Assembly: GCA_938048735.1 (NCBI GenBank)
Contig: CALIUM010000001.1
Coordinates: 1-64,000, forward strand
DNA: 64,000 nucleotides
Origin: an uncultured archaeon
Lineage (GTDB): Archaea > Thermoproteota > Bathyarchaeia > TCS64
Direction of reading: 5' to 3'
Part shown: positions 8,432 through 16,958 of the stretch, piece by piece
Numbering within the stretch: position 1 is the first letter of the stretch
How the letters are laid out: each line of letters opens with the position of its first letter
The notes under the pieces: model-generated
The model's input: only the letters and a program-made list of their open reading frames with translations
Database searches by the model: none
What the model was told of the DNA's origin: nothing
Program-made: the position numbers and the translations under genes

Positions 8432-8488
8432 TCACTCGCTCTCCAAGTTTCGTCACATGATTTACAGACCTTGAAAGCAGATTAATTA

Positions 8489-9151
8489 TTAAATAGATTC
8501 GATCATTCTTATTTTCTTCTCAAAATCTTCTAGGTTGTGGACTATATGTTCGCCTCTTAATTTATATTCTCGATCTAGGTGGTAAGCCCTAATCCCCACC
8601 ATCCTCGGAACCTCATAGTCGAACTTGGGGTGGTCGCCTACATGGGCCATTTCCTCAGGTTCAACATCCAACTCCCTGCACACCCTTATATAGACCTCAG
8701 GGGACTTCTTAACCTCCCCGAAGTCTGAGGGGGCGGAGAAGACCCGTGTGAAAAGCGGCTTCAGGTCTAGAAGCTGAACCTCCAAGAACTCCCTGATCGT
8801 GTTCGAGGTGACTATAAGGGTGTATCTTTCCCTAAGCCTCTCCAACACCCCCCTCACCTCCGGATAGAGCCTACATGCATCCCTCCTGCTCTCCAGAAGA
8901 TCCCTCCAGTCACCCCCAAGCTCCAGCCTCTTGAACCAATAACTAACATCATACCACTCGACCCTCTCCTCCCCGACCTCCCTATACTCTTTGAAGACCC
9001 GTTCCCTTGCCTCTTCCAAGCCGAGGCCCCTCTGCTCCGCGTACAGCCTGGGGATGTCGACCTCCCAGATGAGGCGGCTGAAGTATGGGTCCACTAGCGT
9101 CCCCTCCATGTCGAAGCTCAAGACCTTGATATGGCGCAACCCGATCTCCAT
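8489..9151 (-). CDS. HAD-superfamily hydrolase
   Basis: About 220 aa, starting at the ATG at 9151 rather than the upstream in-frame start (9220), because motif I then sits near residue 15 as usual. Motifs: I DMEGTL, II VTSNT, III the lysine in KKSPEVY, IV GDHPKFD. An alpha-helical cap follows motif I. Motif I has Glu where most phosphatases have the second Asp (DxDxT), as in a minority such as enolase-phosphatases. The likely role is a cytosolic phosphatase or dehalogenase-type hydrolase of unknown substrate. It is monocistronic, in a gene-poor stretch. Confidence 0.8.
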   Translation of the reverse strand: MEIGLRHIKVLSFDMEGTLVDPYFSRLIWEVDIPRLYAEQRGLGLEEARERVFKEYREVGEERVEWYDVSYWFKRLELGGDWRDLLESRRDACRLYPEVRGVLERLRERYTLIVTSNTIREFLEVQLLDLKPLFTRVFSAPSDFGEVKKSPEVYIRVCRELDVEPEEMAHVGDHPKFDYEVPRMVGIRAYHLDREYKLRGEHIVHNLEDFEKKIRMIESI

Positions 9152-9405
9152 CGATAAGACGCCCAAAAATTTAACGATCCCACATGTAAGAAAAAACCCC
9201 ATTACATCCACAATCTTCATGGGGGAATATACTTATTTTTTCTCCTTCTTTAACTACTAGAATTGAGGGAAATTTGATGAAGAAGTTTCTTCTTCTCTTT
9301 CTTTGCTATTGTAAGAGAAATATCTATCATAGCAAAATCCCTAAAACCTAAACTCGTTGTTGATTAAGATTATAGGGGCTGGATATTAAACTTTTAATTT
9401 TTATT

Positions 9406-10545
9406 TTATAATAGACTTGCTTTGAACTTCTTGAATCTTTTGTTTAAGTCTAGTGCGAGTTGAACGTTTTCCTCGAGTCCCCACTCTTTATGGTCGAAGT
9501 CGAATACTTCTTTCAGTATTTTGTGTGCTGCATCTGTTATTACTATGGTTCCATCGCTCTTTATCTCTTCTATTGCATCTCCCTTCCTCGCAGCCTCCTC
9601 ATTTATCCTCATGGCTTCTGATAGGCTTATCTCCCTGGGGAGGGCCAGCTCCACCCTACGGCCCAGCCTGACCGGGTAGCCCCCTATCAACCCCTTAACC
9701 CCTGGTACGGTTCCTACGAACCTCTTCGTGTCGAATAGGACACCTATGAAGTTTGCTAGGAAGGCTGCAGCTGTCGCCTGCTGGGGCGGCGGACCCGGTA
9801 GGGTCTCCCTATCCCAATAGGGCCTCCCTAGACGCCTCCTCATACCCTCCACCCCTCCAAGCTCCTCGGTTACATCCTCGCCATTGACCTCCACCTTCAC
9901 CCACCAGGGGAGAGGATCCTCCGGGGTCCCTATGCCCGCATGCTCCCCGACCTGCCAGACCTCTACGGCGGTGACGGGAACATTCAATTCCCTGCTCACG
10001 ATCCTCTTTATCTGGGGGATCCTGAGCTGGGCGTTTCCACCCCCGCATGTGGGCTCCAAACCCACCTTGGCCAGGGCTGGGGCGACTATGTCTGGGAGGG
10101 TGGCTATCACCACAGGGATCCTCCCATAGTAGCCTGCAGCCTTCACAGCCTTCATCAGGCTGTAGGTTGTGGAGAGGTGCATCATCGCCCAGCCCCCTAT
10201 GACGGACGGCATGAGCTTCAGGAACCAGTCCCTTGGGAGGGTGAACATCTCCCACCAGGACTGGACGCAGGCTGATTGGAAGATCGCCTCCGGGTCGACA
10301 TCCTTTATCAGCTCTGTCGTCCCCTCAACATCGAATAGGTCGATCTCCCTGAACTCGATATCTGGATAGTAGCCCTGATGCATTGCGCCCGCCAACACCC
10401 GGTCCACGACGGCCGCCCTCGCAGGGTTCTTATCACATGCCACTATCCTGCCGACACCCGGAATCCTGGCGATGAAGTGAAGCCAGTGCTCGCCGATATC
10501 ACCCAACCCAGTACACAAGATAGTTCTTGCTGTCATAACACTCAA
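9406..10545 (-). CDS. NAD(P)-binding Rossmann-fold protein, family unclear
   Basis: 379 aa. The N-terminus has a Rossmann nucleotide-binding fold: beta strand plus GLGDIGEHW glycine loop at about 13-21, then an acidic strand end (VACDK) that could bind the ribose. The remainder resembles the two-domain layout of saccharopine/homoserine dehydrogenase-like enzymes, but I see no specific signature. Conserved-looking features include CGGGNAQLRIP and an acidic-Pro-rich segment around residue 250. The 3' end (9406-9560) is AT-rich compared with the body. Likely a cytosolic oxidoreductase; substrate unknown. Confidence 0.6.
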   Translation of the reverse strand: MSVMTARTILCTGLGDIGEHWLHFIARIPGVGRIVACDKNPARAAVVDRVLAGAMHQGYYPDIEFREIDLFDVEGTTELIKDVDPEAIFQSACVQSWWEMFTLPRDWFLKLMPSVIGGWAMMHLSTTYSLMKAVKAAGYYGRIPVVIATLPDIVAPALAKVGLEPTCGGGNAQLRIPQIKRIVSRELNVPVTAVEVWQVGEHAGIGTPEDPLPWWVKVEVNGEDVTEELGGVEGMRRRLGRPYWDRETLPGPPPQQATAAAFLANFIGVLFDTKRFVGTVPGVKGLIGGYPVRLGRRVELALPREISLSEAMRINEEAARKGDAIEEIKSDGTIVITDAAHKILKEVFDFDHKEWGLEENVQLALDLNKRFKKFKASLL

Positions 10546-10758
10546 TCGAAGGATAGTTCCAAACCTTATAAAAACTTCTTCGAGATAGATCCAAGTCTTA
10601 ATGGTGAGATGAATCGCAACTGGGCTTTACCATGCTTATATGTTCTACCTTTCGGTTGGCACCGTTAATGAGTACGATTGAGAGATTCTTGGTTTTTGGC
10701 ATGAACGCTTATCATTCTGGGTTTCTGGGCAGTGTCTTCTAGATCGCTTGGGATCAAG

Positions 10759-11160
10759 CTATATCATTAATATTCCTGGTGACTCGATGAGCCTATGGGT
10801 ATGCAGGTCTATGGCAAGGCCAAGCCTCTCAAGCGTGTGTACACCTATTACTATTTGATCATCAACCTCTTGCCTCCTTAAGAGTTCCCTCACTGGATTA
10901 GGTATCGAGCATATTGCAACCAGCTCAGAGGGCGCAGCCTTCCCCTCAAGGGTTATAGAGTTGAGCACCGCTTCATGACAGTCGATCCTATGACCAGAAA
11001 AGGAGGTTAAAACTATCTTTAGCCCAGTATATCTTACACCCACTTTCTCTGCCAACCCCCTATCTATAACCGTATACCAAGCACCGCTATCGGCCAGGGC
11101 GAGACCTCCAACGCTCTCCCTATCCCCAGTGAGCTTGAATTCAGCCTTAGCAAAGCCCAT
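10759..11160 (-). CDS. Clan AA (retropepsin-like) aspartic protease-like protein
   Basis: About 133 aa from the ATG at 11160. It has one ADSGAWYTVID site (variant of D-T/S-G), a central strand block and IGVHTLERLGLAIDLHTHRL, matching the hydrophobic-G/D..L..L...D pattern at the end of single-domain archaeal clan AA proteins. Such proteins would act as dimers, like retropepsins; activity in archaea is largely untested. A TATA-like element (about 11193-11205) precedes it. Monocistronic. Confidence 0.65.
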   Translation of the reverse strand: MGFAKAEFKLTGDRESVGGLALADSGAWYTVIDRGLAEKVGVRYTGLKIVLTSFSGHRIDCHEAVLNSITLEGKAAPSELVAICSIPNPVRELLRRQEVDDQIVIGVHTLERLGLAIDLHTHRLIESPGILMI

Positions 11161-11169
11161 TAAACACAA

Positions 11170-11530
11170 CCATCGCTAATCATAGATCCAGATGATATAA
11201 ATATTCATTCTCCTGGGATATAAGTAGACTCTTATACGGAAATGAAACCAGATCCCTACGCAGAATATAGGTAGAGCCCTATGGTTTATAATTTGTAGAG
11301 TTCTTCTGTAAGTTACATCTCATATAAAATATAGCAAACTTGTACCTTAGTCAAAGATGAGGTGGCGTTTTTTGATTTGTTTAACAGCCTAAACCAGTCA
11401 CCTAACTTAATTGTTTAATAATTTTTGAGTTTCTAACTCATTTAATAATTCTATTTTATTTAGGATTTTATCTATCGTTATTATCCGCGTTTTCCAGGCC
11501 ATTTTAAACCCACCCCCTTCCCAAGTATAT
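11170..11530. other. 361-bp AT-rich region without a gene
   Basis: Apart from the probable promoter of the aspartic-protease-like gene at its left end, I see only short AT-rich sequence with repeated TTTAATAATT elements. No open frame on either strand is convincing. Confidence 0.5.
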
Positions 11531-11534
11531 ACTA

Positions 11535-11645
11535 TTCACCCCGACCGTGAAGCCTCAGCCGAGGCTCCACCTTCCATGGGGCCTCCCAAGCACATGCCAG
11601 CACCCATCTCCACGCCTCATGCAGGGCACCGCACCCATGGATCAA
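11535..11645 (-). ncRNA. Candidate structured GC-rich RNA of unknown class
   Basis: A compact GC-rich island in AT-rich DNA. Read on the minus strand it starts with CCATGGG (11635-11641), which pairs with a distal CCCATGG (about 11576-11582), and continues into a GCCTCGGCTGAGGC hairpin. A TTTAAA element (about 11668-11673) lies 25-30 bases upstream on this strand, where a TATA box would be. It lies downstream of RNase P RNA in the same orientation. I could not match it to tRNA, 5S, SRP, C/D or H/ACA consensus. Confidence 0.35.
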
Positions 11646-11780
11646 AAAAGGTAGGGGGGTATCGTCTTTAAATTGAAAATCAGCGCCGAGATTTGCGAGG
11701 ATGCTGGCACGCCAGCTCGGCAAGGTGGATGCTCTACGAACCATACTAGTCTCCGCAGACCCGAAGGAGTGAAGGCTGAA

Positions 11781-12083
11781 GGTCGGTGTGCCGGTTGTAA
11801 CCCACCTTCTGTTTTAGGCGGCATTCGGCTGAGGGGGCTACCCGCGTCTCGGGAAGGCGCTCATCGACGCTATTTGCCCTTTCACCCTGCAGGGGCGGTC
11901 GTCTCAACCTATCCGCCCGCGCCCTCGACGCTTCAGGCGAGTCATCGCATGCGGGCGGAGGTCTCGTTTCTGTCCGTTGCCAGGGCTCTCGCCCTACGCC
12001 TCGCGGCGTCGCAGGCCTTCCTGGTGGGTGGAGTTTCCTCAAGCCCTTTTTGGGCTCGGAAGCCGCCCACCGGCTCACCGACC
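11781..12083 (-). ncRNA. rnpB: RNase P RNA
   Basis: The catalytic RNA that matures tRNA 5' ends. On the minus strand the 5' GGTCGGTGAGCCGGT pairs with the 3' ACCGGCACACCGACC to form helix P1. Between them lie the conserved regions in order: GAGGAAACTCC (CR-I), an ACAGAAACGAGACC block, GGTGAAAGGGCAAA, and ACAGAAGGTGGGTTACA (CR-V) close to the 3' end. At about 303 nt the length is typical for type A archaeal RNase P RNA. An AT-rich TATA-like element lies about 20-25 bases upstream, overlapping the end of the EVE gene. Long open frames across this interval on either strand are artefacts of its GC content. Confidence 0.93.
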
Positions 12084-12099
12084 GATTAGATCTTGGGAA

Positions 12100-12113
12100 T
12101 TCTTAAATAAATA
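12100..12113 (-). promoter_or_regulatory. rnpB: TATA-like promoter of RNase P RNA
   Basis: On the minus strand AAATATTTATTTAAG lies about 20-28 bases before the inferred RNase P RNA 5' end at 12083, the spacing expected for an archaeal TATA box. It abuts the stop codon of the upstream EVE-domain gene. Confidence 0.5.
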
Positions 12114-12116
12114 TTT

Positions 12117-12569
12117 TTATTTTTTAGTTTTTCTTTCTAGAAGTTCTATTATTCTATCCCACTCTTTTTGTCTAAGCTTTATATTTGTGGTTTGAATTTG
12201 TTTGAGAATTTCCATGTTTTTAAGAATTGGGTCTTCTATGCACTCCTTTCTTGTCAATGGGTTTTCGATAAATATCTTAGTGTGTTTAATCCAGACGCTC
12301 TTGTATTGTAGAAATCTCACTCTGTATGATTTTTCTTTAAAGTATTTTTCCTCTTCCTTGTTGAGAGGTTCATCCTTTGGATCGGTTATAACCTCACTAA
12401 GTGCATAGATGCCGGCGTCTCTTCCTGAGGCCCAGATGGCGACCTTGTCCCCCTTTCTGATATCCAACATGTGACGCGTCACTAACCACTGCTCAACCTC
12501 CTTGTTCTCCTTGATCCAATCAAACCATCTGAACTTATCTGGGTTGAATTGAAAGATCCAAAACCTCAT
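12117..12569 (-). CDS. EVE-domain (PUA-like) protein
   Basis: 150 aa, essentially one EVE domain: RFWIFQFNP at the N-terminus, LVTRHMLDIRKGDKVAIWASGRDAGIYA in the middle and a charged C-terminal half. EVE domains are PUA-like folds that bind modified bases and occur in stand-alone archaeal proteins and in restriction or RNA-modification systems. It lies immediately upstream of rnpB on the same strand. No other defence gene adjoins it, so a housekeeping nucleic-acid role is as likely. AT-rich coding. Confidence 0.8.
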   Translation of the reverse strand: MRFWIFQFNPDKFRWFDWIKENKEVEQWLVTRHMLDIRKGDKVAIWASGRDAGIYALSEVITDPKDEPLNKEEEKYFKEKSYRVRFLQYKSVWIKHTKIFIENPLTRKECIEDPILKNMEILKQIQTTNIKLRQKEWDRIIELLERKTKK

Positions 12570-12678
12570 CTCAAAGAAATAATGTTTATTAATTAAAAAG
12601 CGTATTGCGATGGTTAAAATCCATGGAGGAGGGCTGGAAACGCTAGTAGTTATAAGTTCATCCTTGGAGATCTGAGCG

Positions 12679-13650
12679 GTGATGATGTTGGAGAGACCTA
12701 CTCTGGAGGATATATTCAGGGCTAGGAGGAGAATCCAGCCCTATATCGTGAGGACGCCGCTGCATCGTTACCCTCAACTCTCCAAGCTCCTTGGCTTCGA
12801 GGCCTATGTGAAGCATGAGAACTATCAGTACACTGGGGCCTTTAAGGTTAGGGGAGGGGTTAACCTCATCTCCCAACTAACCCCGGAGGAGAGGGAGAGG
12901 GGGGTCATAACAGCCTCTACTGGGAACCATGGTCAGTCGATAGCCTATGCATCCCGCCTATTCGGGGTTAAGGCGTACATATGCGTCCCTCAGAAAGCCA
13001 ACCCCGATAAGGTTGAGGCCATAAGGAGCCTTGGAGCCACAATAATAGCGGGGGGGAGAGATTTCGAGGAGGCTAGGCTGAACGCCGAGAGGCTTGCTGA
13101 GGAGTGGGGATATAGATATATCCATAGTGGGAATGAGCCTCACCTCATAGCAGGAGTTGGAACCATAGGGCTCGAGATCATAGAAGACCTCCCAGATCTG
13201 GATGCCGTCATCATCCCTGTCGGAGGCGGCTCAGGGGCGGCGGGCGTGAGCACGGTTATTAAAGCATTCTGCCCAGAGGTGGAGGTAATAGCAGTCCAGG
13301 CCGAGAAGGCCCCAAGCGTCTATCTCAGCTGGAAGAATGGAAGGATAGTGGAGACCGACACAGCTGAGACCATGGCCGAAGGCCTCGCAACCAGAAGGGC
13401 CTTCGAACTCCCCCTAGAGATCATGAGGAAGCAGGTAGACGACTTCGTACTGGTCTCAGAGGAGGAGATCAGGAGCGCCATCAGATTATATGTCGAGAAG
13501 GCCCATACAATAGCTGAGGGGGCTGGAGCAGCCTCACTGGCCGCGGGCTACAAGCTCAGGGAACGGCTTAAGGGGGAAAAGGTTGTATTGATCCTAAGCG
13601 GCGGCAATATAACAGCGAAGACGCTCAGAGAAATCCTCTGTGAGGGTTAG
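12679..13650 (+). CDS. Threonine/serine dehydratase (PLP fold-type II)
   Basis: 323 aa. Catalyses PLP-dependent deamination of threonine or serine to 2-oxobutyrate or pyruvate. The Schiff-base lysine is in YTGAFKVRGG (about residue 55), the substrate/PLP loop in STGNHGQS, and the phosphate-binding loop in VGGGSGAAG; the C-terminal LSGGN contacts the pyridine ring. No ACT regulatory domain follows, so it is the short catabolic-type form; serine racemase is a close alternative. It is followed after 2 bp by the translin gene, likely cotranscribed. Confidence 0.88.
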   Translation: MMMLERPTLEDIFRARRRIQPYIVRTPLHRYPQLSKLLGFEAYVKHENYQYTGAFKVRGGVNLISQLTPEERERGVITASTGNHGQSIAYASRLFGVKAYICVPQKANPDKVEAIRSLGATIIAGGRDFEEARLNAERLAEEWGYRYIHSGNEPHLIAGVGTIGLEIIEDLPDLDAVIIPVGGGSGAAGVSTVIKAFCPEVEVIAVQAEKAPSVYLSWKNGRIVETDTAETMAEGLATRRAFELPLEIMRKQVDDFVLVSEEEIRSAIRLYVEKAHTIAEGAGAASLAAGYKLRERLKGEKVVLILSGGNITAKTLREILCEG

Positions 13651-13652
13651 AA

Positions 13653-14288
13653 TTGCTGGTTGAAATTGTGAGGAGGGCGGTCGAGGAGCTCAGGGCTAAG
13701 GAGAGGGTGAGGGAGGAGATCATCGAGGGGGCCAGGAGGGCCAGGATCCTATCAAAACAGGCAATCCTCCTGCTCCACAGGGGAGACACGAGCGGAGCCA
13801 GTTCGAGGATCGATGAAGCCAGGGAACTCCTAGCTAGGGCAAAATCCCTGATGGAGGAGCATAATCTAAGATACATCGAAGAGATCCATGAGGCTGAGGA
13901 GGAGCACACAGAGGCCTCAGCCTTCTACGGTTTGAAGACCTCGGGGGTTCTACCCACCCCCGAGGATATAGGGGTATCCCTCGAGGCCTACATCCTGGGT
14001 ATTGGGGATGTTGTGGGTGAGCTTCGCAGAGAGGCCCTTGAGGGGCTGAGGAGGGGGGAGGTGGAAAGGGCGGGGGAGGAGCTAGAGTTGATGGAGCGCA
14101 TCTATCTCGAACTCCTCTCAATGGAGGAGGCCTCCCTTCTCCTCAAGGGGCTAAGGAGGAAGCTGGATGTGGCTAGAGGATTGATAGAGGAGACAAGGGG
14201 TGAGATAGCATCTGAGATAGCGAGACGCAGGCTGAGCGACTCCATAGAGAAGCTAATAGAGAGATTAAATAAACTGGAAAAAGGGTGA
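13653..14288 (+). CDS. Translin-family RNA-binding protein
   Basis: 211 aa, all helical. It shows the translin pattern in order: RVREEII...RRARILSKQAILLLHRGD, a central EAEEEHTEASAFYGL, the LP..EDIGVSLEAYILGIGDVVGELRR core, and the C-terminal GLRRKLDVARGLIEETRGE. Translins form octameric barrels that bind or cleave small RNAs and bind ssDNA; archaeal members are active RNases in some species. The start is TTG, 2 bp after the dehydratase stop, so translation may be coupled. No association with threonine metabolism is known; the operon may be fortuitous. Confidence 0.85.
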   Translation: MLVEIVRRAVEELRAKERVREEIIEGARRARILSKQAILLLHRGDTSGASSRIDEARELLARAKSLMEEHNLRYIEEIHEAEEEHTEASAFYGLKTSGVLPTPEDIGVSLEAYILGIGDVVGELRREALEGLRRGEVERAGEELELMERIYLELLSMEEASLLLKGLRRKLDVARGLIEETRGEIASEIARRRLSDSIEKLIERLNKLEKG

Positions 14289-14292
14289 GGGG

Positions 14293-15183
14293 CTACCTCC
14301 CCAGCAACCCTGCCTCCAATAGGGCTTTCCGGATCTCCATCCTAGCTCTCTCATCGACTGGTACAAGGGGGCTCCTCGCTATTCCAGCAGGTCTCCCAAG
14401 CTGGGATAACGCCTCCTTCGCTCTAGCAGGCATATCACCCTTACCTACCGCCCTCCATACTGGAAGAAGCCTATGATGGATCTCAACCCCTGTCTTCACA
14501 TCACCCCTTCTAGCTGCCTCCCATAGTTCAACACACAGCTGGGGAGCTATGGTACATATGGCGGCGATCGCACCCTTAGCCCCTATGAGGAATGAGGGGA
14601 ACAGCATATCATCTATGGCCGTCATTACTGGAATCCTGTTCCCAACGGCCCTGATCATATCCGCCAGGCCGTGGATGTCCCCACCACTCTGTTTTATTCC
14701 CTGGATCTGCTTTATTCCAGTCAACTTGACAGCTAACTCGGCGGAGATGTTGGCCCATGGGATAACATTATATACGACTATTGGGAGCCCCAAGGCTTCC
14801 CCTATTCTCTTAAAATAATCTAATGTCCCTTCCTCTGTAGGCTGGAAGACATAGTGAACCGGCGTCACCATTAGAGCATCTGCTCCAGCCTCCTTCGCGG
14901 CCCTCCCATGCCTCAAAGCCACCCAAGCCGAATCGGCTATGATGCCTGTTATCACTGGAACTCTTCCCTTCACCTCTTCCTTTACTATTGCGGTTGTCAG
15001 GCCGATCTCCTCGGAGGTCATTCCATATCCCTCCCCAGTGCTGCCGCAGACAGTCAACCCATGGACCCCCGCATCCAATAGATGGCCAACCTCCCTTCTA
15101 AGAGCCTCCTCATCGAGCTCTTCCGATTCTTTGAAGGGTGTGACCATCGGAGGCATTATCCCCTCAAGTTTGAACAATCCCAT
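14293..15183 (-). CDS. DapA/NAL-family class I aldolase (dihydrodipicolinate synthase-like)
   Basis: 296 aa TIM barrel. GSTGEGYGM matches the carboxylate-binding loop, YNVIPW the catalytic tyrosine region, and GIKQSGG (about residue 165) the Schiff-base lysine. The family includes dihydrodipicolinate synthase, N-acetylneuraminate lyase and 2-keto-3-deoxy-sugar-acid aldolases. With no lysine-pathway neighbours here and a second paralog at 54741-55673, a sugar-acid or keto-acid aldolase is as plausible as lysine synthesis. It is convergent with the translin gene and ends 5 bp from it. Confidence 0.85.
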   Translation of the reverse strand: MGLFKLEGIMPPMVTPFKESEELDEEALRREVGHLLDAGVHGLTVCGSTGEGYGMTSEEIGLTTAIVKEEVKGRVPVITGIIADSAWVALRHGRAAKEAGADALMVTPVHYVFQPTEEGTLDYFKRIGEALGLPIVVYNVIPWANISAELAVKLTGIKQIQGIKQSGGDIHGLADMIRAVGNRIPVMTAIDDMLFPSFLIGAKGAIAAICTIAPQLCVELWEAARRGDVKTGVEIHHRLLPVWRAVGKGDMPARAKEALSQLGRPAGIARSPLVPVDERARMEIRKALLEAGLLGR

Positions 15184-15239
15184 ACACCAATTAAAATTCT
15201 GAAAACTTATGGATAAGAGTTTATACTTGTTTCACTAAT

Positions 15240-15440
15240 TGTGATGCCATATCACCTCGTCTAGAGTAATATGGTAGAGGGGCCCCCAGACTTGAGTTTG
15301 GGCTCCAGCGAGGCTGGTATCCGAGGGGGAAAACCTTAAATTTTCGGATTCCAACAGAACCTCGCTAGATCCATAAGGGCGATTGAGACTATTGTGTCTA
15401 AAGGGCGTGCCATAGATAACGGAAAGAGACGGGATCTAGC
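15240..15440 (+). promoter_or_regulatory. Structured leader RNA upstream of cysS
   Basis: Several strong stems lie between dapA-like and cysS. GTGAT/ATCAC occurs at 15241-15254. A hairpin at 15279-15306 has GGGGCCC against GGGCTCC and AGAC/GTTT inside. AGCGAGG (15307-15313) pairs with CCTCGCT (15360-15366), with ATCCGA/TCGGAT nested. GCTAGATCC (15364-15372) pairs with GGATCTAGC (15432-15440). The last two stems share bases 15364-15366, so their closing pairs compete. Either a regulatory 5' leader ending 32 bases before the cysS start, or an independent small RNA. A 22-codon frame from the ATG at 15271 also exists. Confidence 0.5.
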
Positions 15441-15472
15441 CTATTTTAGGATCTCTCTGGAGGTATCAAGGG

Positions 15473-16930
15473 TTGTCGAGTTCAGAGGTTACTGGCTTAA
15501 GGTTCTATGATACCTTGAGCAGGAGGAAGAAGCTATTCGAGCCTCTTGAGCCGGGGAAGGTGAGGATGTACCTATGTGGACCTACCGTTTACAGCGATCC
15601 TCATATCGGGAACTTTAGAAGCTTCCTAGTGGGGGATATAATAAGGAGATGGCTGGAGTATAGAGGTTACCAGGTTTTCTATGTGATGAATATCACTGAC
15701 ATAGACGACAAGACTATAAGGGACTCTGGAAAAGAAGGGATCTCATTAAAGGAGTTCACAGAGAGATATACCCGATCCTTCCTGAGGGGATTAGACATCC
15801 TCAATATAAGGAGGGCCACCGTGTATCCTAGGGCTACGGAGAACGTGCCGGAGATGATAGAGTTTATAGAGAAGCTCATCGAGAAAGGTTTAGCCTATGT
15901 AACGAGCGATGGAGTATACTATGATATCAGCAAGTTTCTAGGTTATGGGAAGCTCAGCGGCATAGACCTCTCAGCAGTAAAGACAACCGAACGAATGTTG
16001 AGGGATGAGTACGATAAGGAGAAGCCGAGTGACTTCGCCCTCTGGAAGAGGTCAACGGAAGAGGAGATTAACCGCGGCATCTACTTCGAATCGCCATGGG
16101 GAAGGGGTAGGCCTGGCTGGCATATCGAGTGCAGCGTGATGTCAAGAAAATACCTTGGAGACACGCTGGATATCCATGCTGGAGGGGAGGACCTCATATT
16201 TCCACACCACGAGAACGAGATAGCCCAATCAGAAGGCTTAACCGGAAAGGAGTTCGTACGGTACTGGATCCATATAGGATACTTAATGATTAAAGGAAGA
16301 AAGATGAGCAAGAGCCTAGGAAATTACATCTCTTTTGATGAAGTTATCTCAAAATATTCCCCCGACGCTTTAAGATATTTCTACATTTCAACACATTATA
16401 GAAAGCAAATAGATTACACAGAAGAGGCTATGATGAATGCTGAAAACGCTATAAAAAAGCTTAAAAACACCATTGAAATTGTTGAAGAAACATTACATTC
16501 AAGCTCTGAAAACCTTGATTACACAGAAAGAGAGGAGAAATTTCTTAAAGAAATAAATAAGCAGAAAAAATTTTTTGAGGAGAGTATGGATGATGACTTA
16601 GATACTCCAAAGGCATTAACGAACCTTCATTCTATCTCTAAAACCATAAATGAATATGTATCAACAAAACCCAATAAGGGAGTATTGTATAAAGGATACT
16701 CCATATATAGGAGCCTTTTAGATGTATTGGGGTTAATTGAGAAAAGGGAAACAAAAGTTGATATTTTAAATGATAATTTAATAGAATTAATAATTAACAT
16801 AAGGGATATATTAAGGACTAAAAGATTGTATGATATATCAGATTATATAAGGGAGAAACTAAATGAAATAGGAATATCATTAATAGATAGGCCAGAAGGA
16901 ACGGTATGGAAAATTAGGGAGAAATCATAA
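15473..16930 (+). CDS. cysS: Cysteinyl-tRNA synthetase
   Basis: 485 aa, full length. Charges tRNA-Cys with cysteine using ATP. The class I HIGH equivalent is DPHIGN, near residue 42; zinc ligands are CGPT at the N-terminus, WHIECS and the HHENE region; the second signature is KMSKS (about 277). A DALR-type helical anticodon region follows. Starts at TTG (residues MSSSEVTGLRFYDTLSR). Composition switches abruptly near 16300: the catalytic half is GC-rich, while the C-terminal half uses AAA, ATA, GAA and TTA heavily without any break in homology. It is preceded by a structured leader. Confidence 0.95.
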   Translation: MSSSEVTGLRFYDTLSRRKKLFEPLEPGKVRMYLCGPTVYSDPHIGNFRSFLVGDIIRRWLEYRGYQVFYVMNITDIDDKTIRDSGKEGISLKEFTERYTRSFLRGLDILNIRRATVYPRATENVPEMIEFIEKLIEKGLAYVTSDGVYYDISKFLGYGKLSGIDLSAVKTTERMLRDEYDKEKPSDFALWKRSTEEEINRGIYFESPWGRGRPGWHIECSVMSRKYLGDTLDIHAGGEDLIFPHHENEIAQSEGLTGKEFVRYWIHIGYLMIKGRKMSKSLGNYISFDEVISKYSPDALRYFYISTHYRKQIDYTEEAMMNAENAIKKLKNTIEIVEETLHSSSENLDYTEREEKFLKEINKQKKFFEESMDDDLDTPKALTNLHSISKTINEYVSTKPNKGVLYKGYSIYRSLLDVLGLIEKRETKVDILNDNLIELIINIRDILRTKRLYDISDYIREKLNEIGISLIDRPEGTVWKIREKS

Positions 16931-16958
16931 TCATATAATTTATGTAGCGGGTTAAATT

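Noticed and set aside
11673..12089. Long open frames on both strands over 11.67-12.09 kb
   Set aside because: They coincide with the RNase P RNA and its flanks; their residue content is GC-driven and nothing resembles a protein family.
15240..15440. tRNA or T-box interpretation of the cysS leader
   Set aside because: No T-arm sequence or CCA-flanked acceptor could be folded, and T-boxes are not known in archaea.
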